Assembly (NCBI GenBank): GCA_963843285.1
Contig: CAWJJO010000019.1
Span: forward strand, 66,684-130,683
DNA: 64,000 nucleotides
From: CAZDDB01 sp963843285
GTDB taxonomy: Bacteria; Acidobacteriota; HRBIN11; JAKEFK01
Reading direction: 5' to 3'
The translations under genes were made by a program, and so were the position numbers. Under the pieces are notes generated by a model. It did no database searches, was not told the origin of the DNA, and saw only the letters and a program-made list of their open reading frames with translations. Below, in pieces: positions 52,501 to 61,124 of this stretch (within the stretch, counting starts at the first letter, position 1; every line of letters begins with the position of its first letter).

Positions 52501-55139
52501 GAATTCCAGTAGTAGCTGAACTTCACCAGGAAGATGTTATCGGCTTCGGAATTCCACAATCTGCTAAACGATTTACCCAGATGAAAATCACCGACATTCT
52601 CTTCTTCTGATCGGGTCTGCGTCCAGACAAAATAGACAGTGGAACCTGGACGGTATTCCCATCGCAGGATGGCATTGCCTCGCAGTGATTTGAAATTGAA
52701 GTTGGGATCGGAGAAAACAATCGGAGACGCGGCGCCTGTTCCATCGGGATCGATCGTATATTCACCATCCGTCCGGGAGATAAACGCAGGATCGTAGAGG
52801 TTGAAATCGAAAGTTCGAGGAAAAGCAAGCTCTTTAAATTCGGTGTAATCACCCGACGAAACGAGCGGTTGCGCGTACAGCTGCAGACTCAAATTCGGTT
52901 TGAACGTCCAGTTCAAGCGCAGACTCCCCACAAATGTTTTTTGATCCAGGAAACCGAATACGTAGCGGCTTCCGAACGTGTTGGTCGCAAGAGGATCTAC
53001 AAAAGTATCGACATATTGTGCCGGAAGTTTTTCCGATTCAATTCTTGGATTCACGCTGACCGACACATTCGAACTGGGTTTCCACTCCATACTGGCATTC
53101 ACAGACCGGAAGTGTTCCATGTCGGATTCGTAACTATTGCCTCCGAAACCGTAGACCCAGTTTTTTCGATTGTCCGTGACAACAGAGAGATTGACTTCCC
53201 ACCCCGGTAGGTTGAGCATTTCCGGACCGCCACGCGTTCTTGTGTTATTGATCGTTGTTTCCGGATTCACCGCAAACGAGGAATCGATTGTCCAGTAATT
53301 CGCGAGCTCCATATAGTTGAATACATAGACGCCGGCCCACGTTGTATCCCCGCCAAAATCCATGTTACGAAACGTTGCGCCACCGATCTCGCGATACCGG
53401 AAAAGCTTTCCCGGTTCGGTCCACTTGTAGCCGCCGCCGAGATGGAAATTGATTACATCCGCCCGCCAGAGAAATCCGACATCATTGATATCAAACTTTG
53501 GACTGATCCAGCCGATCGCGGAGTTAAAAAACGAATTTCCCTTTTGTTTGTTGATCTGGATTCGACCCGCGTAACCGGTCAGCGAGGTCGCATTGGGATC
53601 GACTTCCACATAGTCTGCATCCGGGCGTTGGAAATAATGCTGCGAATTCTGCTGCAGGTCGGTAATTCTTTGTGTTGTTCCCTCCACGTAGGAAGCCCCG
53701 GTCCAACCCGCGATGATCCAGGACTGATTCTGATCCAGGAATGTCCACCCATCGATACCGGTTGCCAGGGATTTGCTGTTCAATTCATCTTTCAAACGAA
53801 CGTCATCAAAAAAACGGGTTGCCAGAGTAGTCATAAACCCAATTCCCTGTCGTCCTTCATGAAATTCGTTTTGGCCGCGATAGACGCCATAATAAGTAAT
53901 CGGCTCAATTTCTACGGAGGACTCCTGCCCCGACGTTGAAAGACGCGCGGATTCGCGTCCGGTAAACGCATTGAGCGCGCCTACATTCAAACTGCCGGCA
54001 AACTTGCCCGTAAGCTTGGCGGCGCCCAGAATGCTGGTACCATCCGGAATATCCATGAAATCAGCATCCGGAATCGATCCCTGCGGAGGTCGTCCGATTC
54101 GTCTGCTGTAGAAAAACAACGGATCGGACCAGTTGAAACCCCAGTAATTGTTTGCGCCGCCTTTTCCAAAATCAAAAATACTGGATCCTTCAATAAAGAA
54201 AGGTCGCTTTTCCTGAAAGAACGTTTCGACATCTCCAAGATTTACAACTGCAGGATCCACTTCTACCTGACCAAAGTCAGGGTTCACAGTAGCATTCACG
54301 GTGAGATTGGTGCCGAATCCTACCTTCATATCGGCGCCAATCCCCGGATCATAAAGCGAACCGTCATTAAAAGGATCACCCTGACTATGACCCAGAAACG
54401 ACGCCTTTGAAGTGATGTAAGGCACAATCTCCAGTCGGCGAGGCGGGGAAATATTGTCCATACCCTGAAGGTCGACAAACCTGGAAACAAATCCGCTTCC
54501 GTTTTTCGGAGTAAAGACAAGATACACGTTCTCATTTTTGCGCGCGATTTGCCGCTTGAAATTTACGCCCCAAACTTGCGCTTTCTCAAACTTCAGTTGC
54601 GAGTAAGGAATACGCATTTCAGCAGTCCATCCTTTTTCATCGACATGCGCCTTTCCTTCCCACACTCCGTCCCAGGCGTTGTCGTCCCAGCTATCATTTA
54701 GAAGCGTTCCATCGTATAAAGTGCCCGCCGCATTGATCGAAAAATAGTAACCGGTGCGGCGGTCATGATATGGATCAACGAAAAATGTAAATTTATCCGC
54801 GGTTACGTCGACGTCTTTTCGCGAGAGTCTGGCCACAATGGAGCCCGGTGAGGAATCATACATCCGGGCTCCGACATAGACGGCTTCGTCATCAAAGAGA
54901 ATATCCACCACGGTTTTTTCAGTGGGGGTCGCGCCTTCTACGGGATCGCGCTGCACAAAATCTGTTGCAGCATTCTCATCTTTCCAGATCGTTTCGGAAA
55001 GTCTGCCATCCATATTGATGGGTTCCGTCCGCCGGACCGCGCGCACCGGTTTTGCTGCCGGAGCAAGAGCAGGTGTTTCCACACCTATCGCAGGGCCCGC
55101 AAACGCAAGCAAAAGAACTACAGATATTGCCGCCTTCAT
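52497..55139 (-). CDS. CBM9-like/DUF5916 outer-membrane barrel protein
   Basis: This 880-residue protein starts at ATG 55139 after AAGGAG. Its signal peptide is MKAAISVVLLLAFAGPAIGVE. Residues about 35-220 form a carbohydrate-binding family 9-like domain (INMDGRLSETIWKDENAATDFVQRDP), and the rest is DUF5916, a predicted outer-membrane barrel (DFGQVEVDPAVVNLGDVETFFQEKRPFFIEG is typical). Function is unknown, though the family is widespread in Acidobacteriota and Bacteroidota. A promoter-like TGTAAACC-N17-GTC lies at 55171-55198, the same as before the ECF sigma gene, so it is a candidate sigma target. Confidence 0.85.
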   Translation of the reverse strand: MKAAISVVLLLAFAGPAIGVETPALAPAAKPVRAVRRTEPINMDGRLSETIWKDENAATDFVQRDPVEGATPTEKTVVDILFDDEAVYVGARMYDSSPGSIVARLSRKDVDVTADKFTFFVDPYHDRRTGYYFSINAAGTLYDGTLLNDSWDDNAWDGVWEGKAHVDEKGWTAEMRIPYSQLKFEKAQVWGVNFKRQIARKNENVYLVFTPKNGSGFVSRFVDLQGMDNISPPRRLEIVPYITSKASFLGHSQGDPFNDGSLYDPGIGADMKVGFGTNLTVNATVNPDFGQVEVDPAVVNLGDVETFFQEKRPFFIEGSSIFDFGKGGANNYWGFNWSDPLFFYSRRIGRPPQGSIPDADFMDIPDGTSILGAAKLTGKFAGSLNVGALNAFTGRESARLSTSGQESSVEIEPITYYGVYRGQNEFHEGRQGIGFMTTLATRFFDDVRLKDELNSKSLATGIDGWTFLDQNQSWIIAGWTGASYVEGTTQRITDLQQNSQHYFQRPDADYVEVDPNATSLTGYAGRIQINKQKGNSFFNSAIGWISPKFDINDVGFLWRADVINFHLGGGYKWTEPGKLFRYREIGGATFRNMDFGGDTTWAGVYVFNYMELANYWTIDSSFAVNPETTINNTRTRGGPEMLNLPGWEVNLSVVTDNRKNWVYGFGGNSYESDMEHFRSVNASMEWKPSSNVSVSVNPRIESEKLPAQYVDTFVDPLATNTFGSRYVFGFLDQKTFVGSLRLNWTFKPNLSLQLYAQPLVSSGDYTEFKELAFPRTFDFNLYDPAFISRTDGEYTIDPDGTGAASPIVFSDPNFNFKSLRGNAILRWEYRPGSTVYFVWTQTRSEEENVGDFHLGKSFSRLWNSEADNIFLVKFSYYWNS

Positions 55140-55170
55140 AATGACTCCTTAAGAACGAGCTACACCTATA

Positions 55171-55198
55171 GACTGGACGGTAGGGCAAAAGGTTTACA
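55171..55198 (-). promoter_or_regulatory. Candidate ECF-sigma promoter for the DUF5916 gene
   Basis: On the minus strand, TGTAAACC (complement of 55191-55198), a 17-base spacer and GTC (complement of 55171-55173) lie 31 bases before the start codon. The same words and spacing occur before the sigma gene at 59982-60009. ECF promoters are normally AAC-containing at -35 and GTC-containing at -10. Confidence 0.55.
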
Positions 55199-55226
55199 CC
55201 GGAAGCAAGAGGGCACAGAGTTCATG

Positions 55227-55311
55227 TTGCCACAGAGGACACAGCGCTCACAGAGCAGAACACAGAGGGGATTTTTCCAAACCTCTGTGAACTCTATGTC
55301 CTCAGTGGCAA
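55227..55311. repeat. Inverted-repeat element (CACAGAGG variant)
   Basis: Arms at 55227-55255 (TTGCCACAGAGGACACAGCG) and 55282-55311 (ATGTCCTCAGTGGCAA end) bracket about 26 bp. It lies in the gap between the cyclophilin and DUF5916 genes, just upstream of the candidate promoter of the latter. Confidence 0.75.
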
Positions 55312-55364
55312 AACTTCTCTGTGATCTGAGAGCGATTTTCAGGCAGGCAAAGACGCCAGGTAAG

Positions 55365-55850
55365 CTAAGGTTCGATGGTCACTTTCTGCATGGTTACAGG
55401 GGACACCGGCTTGTCATTTGGTCCGGTCGCTGTATTTGCGATTGCATCTACGACATCCTGACCCTGTGTCACGAAGCCAAAGATCGTGTACTGCGGCGGC
55501 AGCGGATAATCGACATGCATGATGAAAAACTGCGAGCCGTTTGTGTTCGGCCCTGCATTGGCCATTGCTACGACACCCGCTTTATAACCTTTCTTGTAAA
55601 CATCAGACAAGCGATTAATCTCATCTTTGAATTCTTTGCCCCATGCGGATTCTCCACCGCGACCGGTCCCTGTCGGATCGCCGCCTTGAATCATGAATCC
55701 GCGAATGACGCGGTGAAAGATCACGCTATCATAGTAGCCGCGCTGCGCAAGGGTGATAAAGTTTTCGGTAGTTTTTGGAGCGTCGGTTTCCAGTAATTCG
55801 AAACGGATCGTGCCTTTATTTGTCTGTATGACTGCGGTGCGATTTACCAT
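55365..55850 (-). CDS. Cyclophilin-type peptidyl-prolyl isomerase
   Basis: This 161-residue cyclophilin has VIFHRVIRGFMIQGGDPTGTGRGG (active Arg and Gln), AMANAGPNTNGSQFFI and FGFVTQGQDVVDAI. No signal peptide is seen, so it is probably cytoplasmic. The start at ATG 55850 follows AGGAGG. It lies 53 bases after the second HEAT gene, in the same direction, and may be the end of the sigma operon. Confidence 0.95.
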   Translation of the reverse strand: MVNRTAVIQTNKGTIRFELLETDAPKTTENFITLAQRGYYDSVIFHRVIRGFMIQGGDPTGTGRGGESAWGKEFKDEINRLSDVYKKGYKAGVVAMANAGPNTNGSQFFIMHVDYPLPPQYTIFGFVTQGQDVVDAIANTATGPNDKPVSPVTMQKVTIEP

Positions 55851-55903
55851 ATCTCATCCTCCTGAGCGCCTTTCACTGTACCGCTAAGAAGTGGATTTGG
55901 CAA

Positions 55904-56956
55904 TCAGTTTTTGGAGGTAACGATCTCCACTATCGCCTGACGGGCGCGCGGATCTTCGCTGTCGCCGAGCAAGTAAATCGCCTGCTTGCGTACTTCCGGA
56001 TTCGGATGGCTCTTTGCAATCCGGATGATTTCCGTCAACCCCTGATCTCCTTCCATATCGGAAAGTGCATAGAGCGCTTGTTTCTGCACTTCGGTATCAC
56101 CGTCGTTGTAGGCGACATTCCGTAATGTGTTGACTGTTTTTTCTGAAGCGACCTCGGTTAGATGAACCAGCGCTGTCATCCGGATCTCCCGTCTGTATTT
56201 CGTGTCTGTCCAATCGATCAACATCTGCGTGGCTGCGGGCAGCTTCATTTCGCTAATCCCGGCCATGGCGTTCTCAATGACTTCCTTCGACACATCTTTT
56301 TCGACAAGAGATTTCAACGTTGGCAAAGTTCCTGGATCGTTTTGCAATGCCAGACAAATGGCGGCTTCGGCACGGATTTCTGAAGATTTCTCAGCCAGGG
56401 CACGCTGCAAAAATGGAATCGTCAACGCAGGCTTCTGTTGCGCGCTGATCGCGTAAATCAAATCCTTTTTTGCTTCCTCATCGGGAATGAAATCATATAG
56501 TTTCTCCAGCCATGGGATGCTTTGCTCCGGTTCAACGCGACCAAGCCAGAATAGTGGACGACCTTCGAGTGGCACAAAAAGATTCAAATGAGAAATCCGG
56601 ACAGATCTGATCCGGGAAGGAGAATCAATCTTGAATAAAATCGCGAGTTCTTTCAATACAAGTCTGTCTGAATGACTGCGGTTCGATAGAGCTTTTTGTC
56701 CTGTCAGAAGCTCCAGCAATGATTTTCGCTGATCGGTATCGCTATAGTAGGTTCCGATGAATTCGTTCTCAGGCATCATGCGGTCAAAACTGAATCCGAT
56801 CCAAAAACCTTTCTTAACCGGACGCGCTTCTGCGACGGCCCATTGCCAGCGCTCTGGAAGAGAGCGGGAAGGATCCGGATGCCGCGTCACATCTTCTGAG
56901 AGCAGGATGGAACACGGCATAAAGATTGCCATGACAAGCGCTATGATGATTCGCAT
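55904..56956 (-). CDS. Exported HEAT-repeat protein
   Basis: The start at ATG 56956 follows GGAGGTAAA. The upstream frame is repeat-derived. The 350-residue protein has a signal peptide (MRIIIALVMAIFMPCSILLSED), a unique domain of about 110 residues, then about six HEAT-like helical repeats (for example VNTLRNVAYNDGDTEVQKQALYALSDM and PEVRKQAIYLLGDS). It is smaller than, and related to, the preceding gene product. Such solenoids usually hold protein partners. The function is unknown. Confidence 0.78.
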   Translation of the reverse strand: MRIIIALVMAIFMPCSILLSEDVTRHPDPSRSLPERWQWAVAEARPVKKGFWIGFSFDRMMPENEFIGTYYSDTDQRKSLLELLTGQKALSNRSHSDRLVLKELAILFKIDSPSRIRSVRISHLNLFVPLEGRPLFWLGRVEPEQSIPWLEKLYDFIPDEEAKKDLIYAISAQQKPALTIPFLQRALAEKSSEIRAEAAICLALQNDPGTLPTLKSLVEKDVSKEVIENAMAGISEMKLPAATQMLIDWTDTKYRREIRMTALVHLTEVASEKTVNTLRNVAYNDGDTEVQKQALYALSDMEGDQGLTEIIRIAKSHPNPEVRKQAIYLLGDSEDPRARQAIVEIVTSKN

Positions 56957-56964
56957 TTTACCTC

Positions 56965-57035
56965 CAGTCGGCAGGCCAGGAGGCCTGCGGCCCATAATGC
57001 AGGCGGGACGTCTCCGCTCCAGGAAGCCTGCGTTC
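56965..57035. repeat. GC-rich palindromic repeat (CCATAATGCAGGC family)
   Basis: GGCAGGCCAGGAGGCCTGC, then CCATAATGCAGGC and GCAGGCGGGACGTCTCCGCTCC, closely matching the copies at 22850 and 14160. It lies in the 87-base gap between the two HEAT genes. Confidence 0.8.
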
Positions 57036-57043
57036 CAAACTCA

Positions 57044-58603
57044 TTATTCGTTGTCCTTTTGCAGAATCTGCATCAGGGCCTGTTTTGCTTTAGGAGTGCC
57101 CATATCCCCGATGGTCTGGACAGCAGCTGTGCGCACGCGTGTTTCCGGATCCGATTTTGCGATCTTGATCAGAACGGGTAACACTTCGTCTTTTCCCGCT
57201 TCTCCCAGTGAACGGACAGCAGCGATTCGGAGATCCGTATCCGTTTCCTTCTGCATGATTGTTGCGAGCGCTTGGACAGATCCTGGACCACCCATATCAC
57301 CAATCGCATAGAGAGCGGCCTTGCGTACTTCGGGAAGCTTGGACTTTTCCAGCACTTCCAGAAGGAATTTCGGATCATTCTTCGGTGTCAGATCGGCGAG
57401 AGCGTACACGGCCGCTTTTGCTAACCTTTCATCCGTATTGTTAATGGCCATGTTGGAAAGCGCCTGCCGCGATGCGGGGCCGCCCAGATCTGCCATGGAA
57501 TACAGAGCAGCTTCCTGAACACTCGGGTCTTTGGATGTGGCAAGAATCTGGTTCAGCGATTGAAATGTTGCCTCGCCTTTGATGTTGGCGATTGCGTACA
57601 CTGCAGCCTTTTTCAATTCCGAATCGCTGCTTCCAAGGGCAACTTTGGTAAGCACAGGAAGACTGTCCGGATCTTCACGATCCGCAAGCGCGTACAGGGC
57701 AGCTTTGCGAGCTTCCGCTTCAATTGCGCCTCCCAGGATCTGCTGGAGCGCCTGCGAAGCTCCTTTGTCATCCAAATCGCCAATCGCGTACGTTGCTGCC
57801 TTCGCAAGCTCCTCATTCTTTTCTTTTGTAGCGACTTCCACCAGAACCGCAAGAGTGCCGGGATCATTCAAATTTCCCAATGCATATAACGAAGCCTTTC
57901 TGACTTCGGTATCATTTGGAGAACGTAAAATTTTCAGCAACCCGGCCTGAGCTTCCTTGCCTCCGCGGTCACCAAGCGCATACACCGCCTTTTTTCTGAC
58001 TTCCACCGAAGGATCTTTCTCCACGATCTCCGCCAGTTTCACAGTGACTTTCGGCGAATCGGAATCTGTCAGCACATACAAAATCTGACCACGCAAATCC
58101 TCATCTTTTTCGCGATCATATAAATTGATGACTGTAACAAGAGCTTCATCATCTCCATAACTCATCAACGCATGAAGCGCGGCCAGTTTTGTTTCTTTGT
58201 CCTCCGAACCTCCCAGGGACTTTACAACGGCCTCGTATTCCGGTTTGCCGTTTCTGCCAAGCTGGTGCGCTACCTGCACCAGGTTTTTGCGTGCCTCGTC
58301 CGCAAATTTGCTCTTTGGATAAGCAGCAATAAAATCTTTGTAGCATTTGAATGCCTGTTCCAGCGGAATTCCAGATTTCTCTTTTGCGAGACAGATCCAG
58401 AAATTTGCCTCCGCAACAGCACCGGCTTGGCCGGGGTAGTCTGTGAGATATTTCTCAAATGCTTTGATCGCTTCCGCGTATTTTCCGTCCAGCACCAGGT
58501 TATAGGCCTGCGCGTAGGATTTCTCGGCAGCATCATTAGCCGCGAAAGCGGATACCGCCAGCATCAACAGGATAGAGGCGACGACAATTCTTTTCAAAAA
58601 CAT
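57044..58603 (-). CDS. Exported TPR plus HEAT-repeat protein
   Basis: This 519-residue protein has a signal peptide (MFLKRIVVASILLMLAVSAFAA), a tol-pal-like TPR part (residues about 25-115, AQAYNLVLDGKYAEAIKAFEKYLTDYPG) and then about twelve regular HEAT repeats of roughly 31 residues (VRKAALYALGNLNDPGTLAVLVEVA type) to the C-terminus. It starts 12 bases after the anti-sigma stop, so it is part of the sigma operon. A periplasmic solenoid encoded with a membrane anti-sigma factor could be a sensor or scaffold. This is inference. Confidence 0.85.
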   Translation of the reverse strand: MFLKRIVVASILLMLAVSAFAANDAAEKSYAQAYNLVLDGKYAEAIKAFEKYLTDYPGQAGAVAEANFWICLAKEKSGIPLEQAFKCYKDFIAAYPKSKFADEARKNLVQVAHQLGRNGKPEYEAVVKSLGGSEDKETKLAALHALMSYGDDEALVTVINLYDREKDEDLRGQILYVLTDSDSPKVTVKLAEIVEKDPSVEVRKKAVYALGDRGGKEAQAGLLKILRSPNDTEVRKASLYALGNLNDPGTLAVLVEVATKEKNEELAKAATYAIGDLDDKGASQALQQILGGAIEAEARKAALYALADREDPDSLPVLTKVALGSSDSELKKAAVYAIANIKGEATFQSLNQILATSKDPSVQEAALYSMADLGGPASRQALSNMAINNTDERLAKAAVYALADLTPKNDPKFLLEVLEKSKLPEVRKAALYAIGDMGGPGSVQALATIMQKETDTDLRIAAVRSLGEAGKDEVLPVLIKIAKSDPETRVRTAAVQTIGDMGTPKAKQALMQILQKDNE

Positions 58604-58615
58604 AAAACACTCTCC

Positions 58616-59383
58616 TCAAAGGTGGGGATTCGCTTTCTTGTCTTCCTTGTGCGCGCGATCACTCATCCGCATCTGCTCGAGATTGATCTTCAACAGAATG
58701 CCCTTTCGATCGACTCCACCTTTTACCATTTCAATTTCTTTCAAATCATTTTTCTCTTCTAAATTTGCAATTTGCAGCAAGATAATTTCCAGCTCGGATA
58801 CCAGCTCACGCAGCCTTCGATGCTGGGGATCTTTGAGCTCTACCTGGAGCGAATCTGCCTGCAGGATCAAGTCCTTGGAAAGCTGTTTCCGCTCAGTACT
58901 GGAAGAGTCGTTCGCTCCGGAATTCAAATCTACCAGACCGAGTAGCAAGACTTGAGACCGGTCCAGGAATTGCTGTGCGCGGTAATCGGCTGTTTGCACA
59001 GGCATTCGCTGGGATGGAATTCTCTTGACCAGTTCGGGACCCGGTTCTCTATGTCCGAAAAAGCTTCGGCCGATCAGAAATCCAGTCAACAGCAACACAA
59101 TGGCCGCAGCAACTTGAAGCATCCAGGGACGAATCGCAAGTGCAGCCGGCCTTACAGGATCGATTTTTTTTTCTAGTTTCTCGTAGTAACTCTTCCAAAA
59201 TTGTTCTCCCGGATCCGGGTGTTCACGCCGGCTCATTACATCCAGAGTGACAGACATCTTTTCATATATGGATGCGCAATGAGGACAACCGCTGCGATGG
59301 ATATCGAAAACCTCCTGCTGGGCAGGATCCAGCTCGTGATACAGTGCGTCCACTACGACAGATTCAAATTGTTTGCAGTTCAT
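58616..59383 (-). CDS. Membrane anti-sigma factor with zinc finger
   Basis: This 255-residue protein has an N-terminal ZAS-type zinc site (H-x3-C-x2-C as HRSGCPHC, with Cys3 upstream), a helix of about 20 residues (LQVAAAIVLLLTGFLIGRSFF) and a periplasmic domain of about 145 residues with long predicted helices (RKQLSKDLILQADSLQVELKD, ELEIILLQIANLEEKNDLKEIEMVK). It shares its first four bases (ATGA) with the sigma gene stop. It probably binds the sigma factor until a periplasmic signal arrives. Confidence 0.88.
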   Translation of the reverse strand: MNCKQFESVVVDALYHELDPAQQEVFDIHRSGCPHCASIYEKMSVTLDVMSRREHPDPGEQFWKSYYEKLEKKIDPVRPAALAIRPWMLQVAAAIVLLLTGFLIGRSFFGHREPGPELVKRIPSQRMPVQTADYRAQQFLDRSQVLLLGLVDLNSGANDSSSTERKQLSKDLILQADSLQVELKDPQHRRLRELVSELEIILLQIANLEEKNDLKEIEMVKGGVDRKGILLKINLEQMRMSDRAHKEDKKANPHL

Positions 59384-59973
59384 TGCGCTTCCTCCAATCC
59401 AGGGTGAAAACGATGCGCTGACAGAGCTTCCTGTAATTTCCGGATCGCCCGGAATAAGACACTCTTTACGGTGCCTTCACTGAGCTGCAGGACATCGGCA
59501 ATTTCTCTCAACTTCAGATCCTTGTAATGCCGCAGCACAAAAACTGATTTCTGCTGCGGACTTAAACTGCTTAACGCTTGATCAATTTCCTGTTGCAGTC
59601 TCTTTCTTTCCAGATCTGTTTGCGGAGTTCCACCTGTTCCTGCCGGCTCCCTGAAGTCCTCATCAATCGATTCGTTCATTTTCATAATCCTGAATGATTT
59701 CTTGCGCCGCTCATCCAGAAAGGTGTTTACGGTAATCCGGTGAAGCCACGAGCCGAGTTTGGAATCACCCCGGAATCTTTTGATCGAGCCAAATGCTTTC
59801 AAAAACACATCCTGGGACAGGTCCTCTGCATCATGATGATTGCCAGTCAGATCCAGCGCCAGAAAATAGATTTGCTTTTTATATCGTTCCACAAATTCCT
59901 GAAGTGCCGGGGTCTCGTCGTTCTGTACCCTCTGCAGAAGCTCTTGTTCTTCAACAACCATAAGCGGCATCAT
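59380..59973 (-). CDS. ECF RNA polymerase sigma factor
   Basis: This 197-residue sigma-70 family protein has region 2 (ALQEFVERYKKQIYFLALDLTGNHHDAEDLSQDVFLKAF) and region 4 (LSPQQKSVFVLRHYKDLKLREIADVLQLSEGTVKSVLFRAIRKL) with a linker of about 50 residues. It is first in an operon with its anti-sigma. The candidate promoter -10 GTC (59982-59984) is only about 9 bases from ATG 59973, so the message would be nearly leaderless; ATG 59961 is the other possible start. Confidence 0.94.
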   Translation of the reverse strand: MMPLMVVEEQELLQRVQNDETPALQEFVERYKKQIYFLALDLTGNHHDAEDLSQDVFLKAFGSIKRFRGDSKLGSWLHRITVNTFLDERRKKSFRIMKMNESIDEDFREPAGTGGTPQTDLERKRLQQEIDQALSSLSPQQKSVFVLRHYKDLKLREIADVLQLSEGTVKSVLFRAIRKLQEALSAHRFHPGLEEAQ

Positions 59974-59981
59974 GATACTTG

Positions 59982-60009
59982 GACGGGAGCCCCTCCGTAA
60001 AGGTTTACA
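59982..60009 (-). promoter_or_regulatory. Candidate autoregulated ECF-sigma promoter
   Basis: On the minus strand TGTAAACC (complement of 60002-60009), 17 bases, then GTC (complement of 59982-59984). It is identical in key bases and spacing to the site before the DUF5916 gene. ECF sigma factors commonly activate their own operon. Confidence 0.55.
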
Positions 60010-60018
60010 CTCACCGAC

Positions 60019-60099
60019 CTGGAGAGGCAGGCCTCCGTGCCTGCCCGGTAGCGAAACGCATCACTTCTTGCGGGCACGGAGGCCCGCAGACTCCAAAAC
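60019..60099. repeat. GC-rich palindromic repeat (GGCCTCCGTGCC family)
   Basis: GGAGAGGCAGGCCTCCGTGC near the left end and GCACGGAGGCCCGCAGACTC near the right end are inverted partners, similar to 47009-47092. It lies between the divergent sigma and phoH genes, just upstream of the candidate sigma promoter. Confidence 0.7.
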
Positions 60100-60149
60100 C
60101 CTGAAGGTTGACCTGCCCTCCCGGATGGACTAGATTAGGTTTCATCAGG

Positions 60150-61124
60150 ATGAGGAAACTCCAGGTACCGCCGCAGTATTTTGAAGCACTGGTAGGCCGG
60201 CTCGACGAGAATCTGAAAACTCTCGAAAAAGCTCTCTCCGTAAGGATATCAGCCCGTGGGAATGAAATCATGATTGAGGGCGACGAGGTAAGCTGCGCTC
60301 AGACGGAATTGACCCTTGGCAAGGTCTTGAGCCTGCTCGAGAGCGGCTACGCGGTAACCGCGAACGACATCAAAACGGCAACAGAACTGGCACAGCAGGA
60401 TCCGGATCTCGATCTAAAGAAGTTTTTCCTCAGCAGCCGGATCATCCCTTCTGCGAGAAAGACTGTTTACCCAAAAAGTTTCAATCAGAAAAAGTACATA
60501 GAGGCCATGCACGAAACTGATCTTGTGTTTGGGATCGGTCCAGCAGGAACCGGGAAAACCTATCTGGCCATGGCGATGGCACTTTCCCATTTGAACAACA
60601 AGACGATTAGCCGCATCATCCTGACACGACCGGCCGTAGAAGCGGGCGAGAAACTCGGTTTTTTGCCCGGGGATCTCCTCGAGAAGGTGAACCCGTATTT
60701 GCGTCCATTGTACGATGCGCTGTATGATTTAGTAGAACTCGATAAGGCTTCTCGTTTTCTCGAAAAGGGACTCATTGAAATTGCCCCGATTGCGTTTATG
60801 CGCGGACGGACGCTGAATGACAGTTTTGTCATTCTGGATGAAGCTCAGAACACGACTTCAGAACAAATGAAAATGTTTCTGACGCGTCTGGGCTTCAATT
60901 CAAAAGCCGTGGTTACCGGCGATATTACACAGATTGATTTACCTCCCGGGAAGATATCGGGCCTCAAGGAAGCAATTGAGGTGCTATTCCACGTGGATGA
61001 TATTGCTTTTCTTTATTTCAACGAGTTGGACGTGGTTCGCCATTCGCTGGTAAAGAAAATCATTCGGGCGTATGAAGAGTATCCGGAAAAGAGGAGAATT
61101 GTAGAAAAGGTTCCCCAGTCATGA
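60150..61124 (+). CDS. PhoH family ATPase
   Basis: This 324-residue protein starts at ATG 60150. An N-terminal KH-like region precedes the PhoH ATPase domain: GIGPAGTGKTYLAMAMAL (Walker A), RIILTRPAVEAGEKLGFLPGDLLEKVNPYLRPLYDAL (family signature), FVILDEAQNTT (Walker B) and VVTGDITQIDLP. PhoH, PgpH and YbeY form a conserved cluster, with PhoH thought to act as an RNA-linked helicase or chaperone for ribosome and RNA maturation. It overlaps the next gene by four bases. Confidence 0.94.
   Translation: MRKLQVPPQYFEALVGRLDENLKTLEKALSVRISARGNEIMIEGDEVSCAQTELTLGKVLSLLESGYAVTANDIKTATELAQQDPDLDLKKFFLSSRIIPSARKTVYPKSFNQKKYIEAMHETDLVFGIGPAGTGKTYLAMAMALSHLNNKTISRIILTRPAVEAGEKLGFLPGDLLEKVNPYLRPLYDALYDLVELDKASRFLEKGLIEIAPIAFMRGRTLNDSFVILDEAQNTTSEQMKMFLTRLGFNSKAVVTGDITQIDLPPGKISGLKEAIEVLFHVDDIAFLYFNELDVVRHSLVKKIIRAYEEYPEKRRIVEKVPQS

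Noticed and set aside
5094..55311. Repeated GTCTTTGTGG-like words as a CRISPR array
   Set aside because: Copies are scattered singly or in inverted pairs, never as evenly spaced direct repeats, and no cas gene is present.
56957..56995. 13-residue N-terminal extension of the second HEAT protein
   Set aside because: It is encoded by the GC-rich repeat; ATG 56956 with GGAGG starts directly at the signal peptide.
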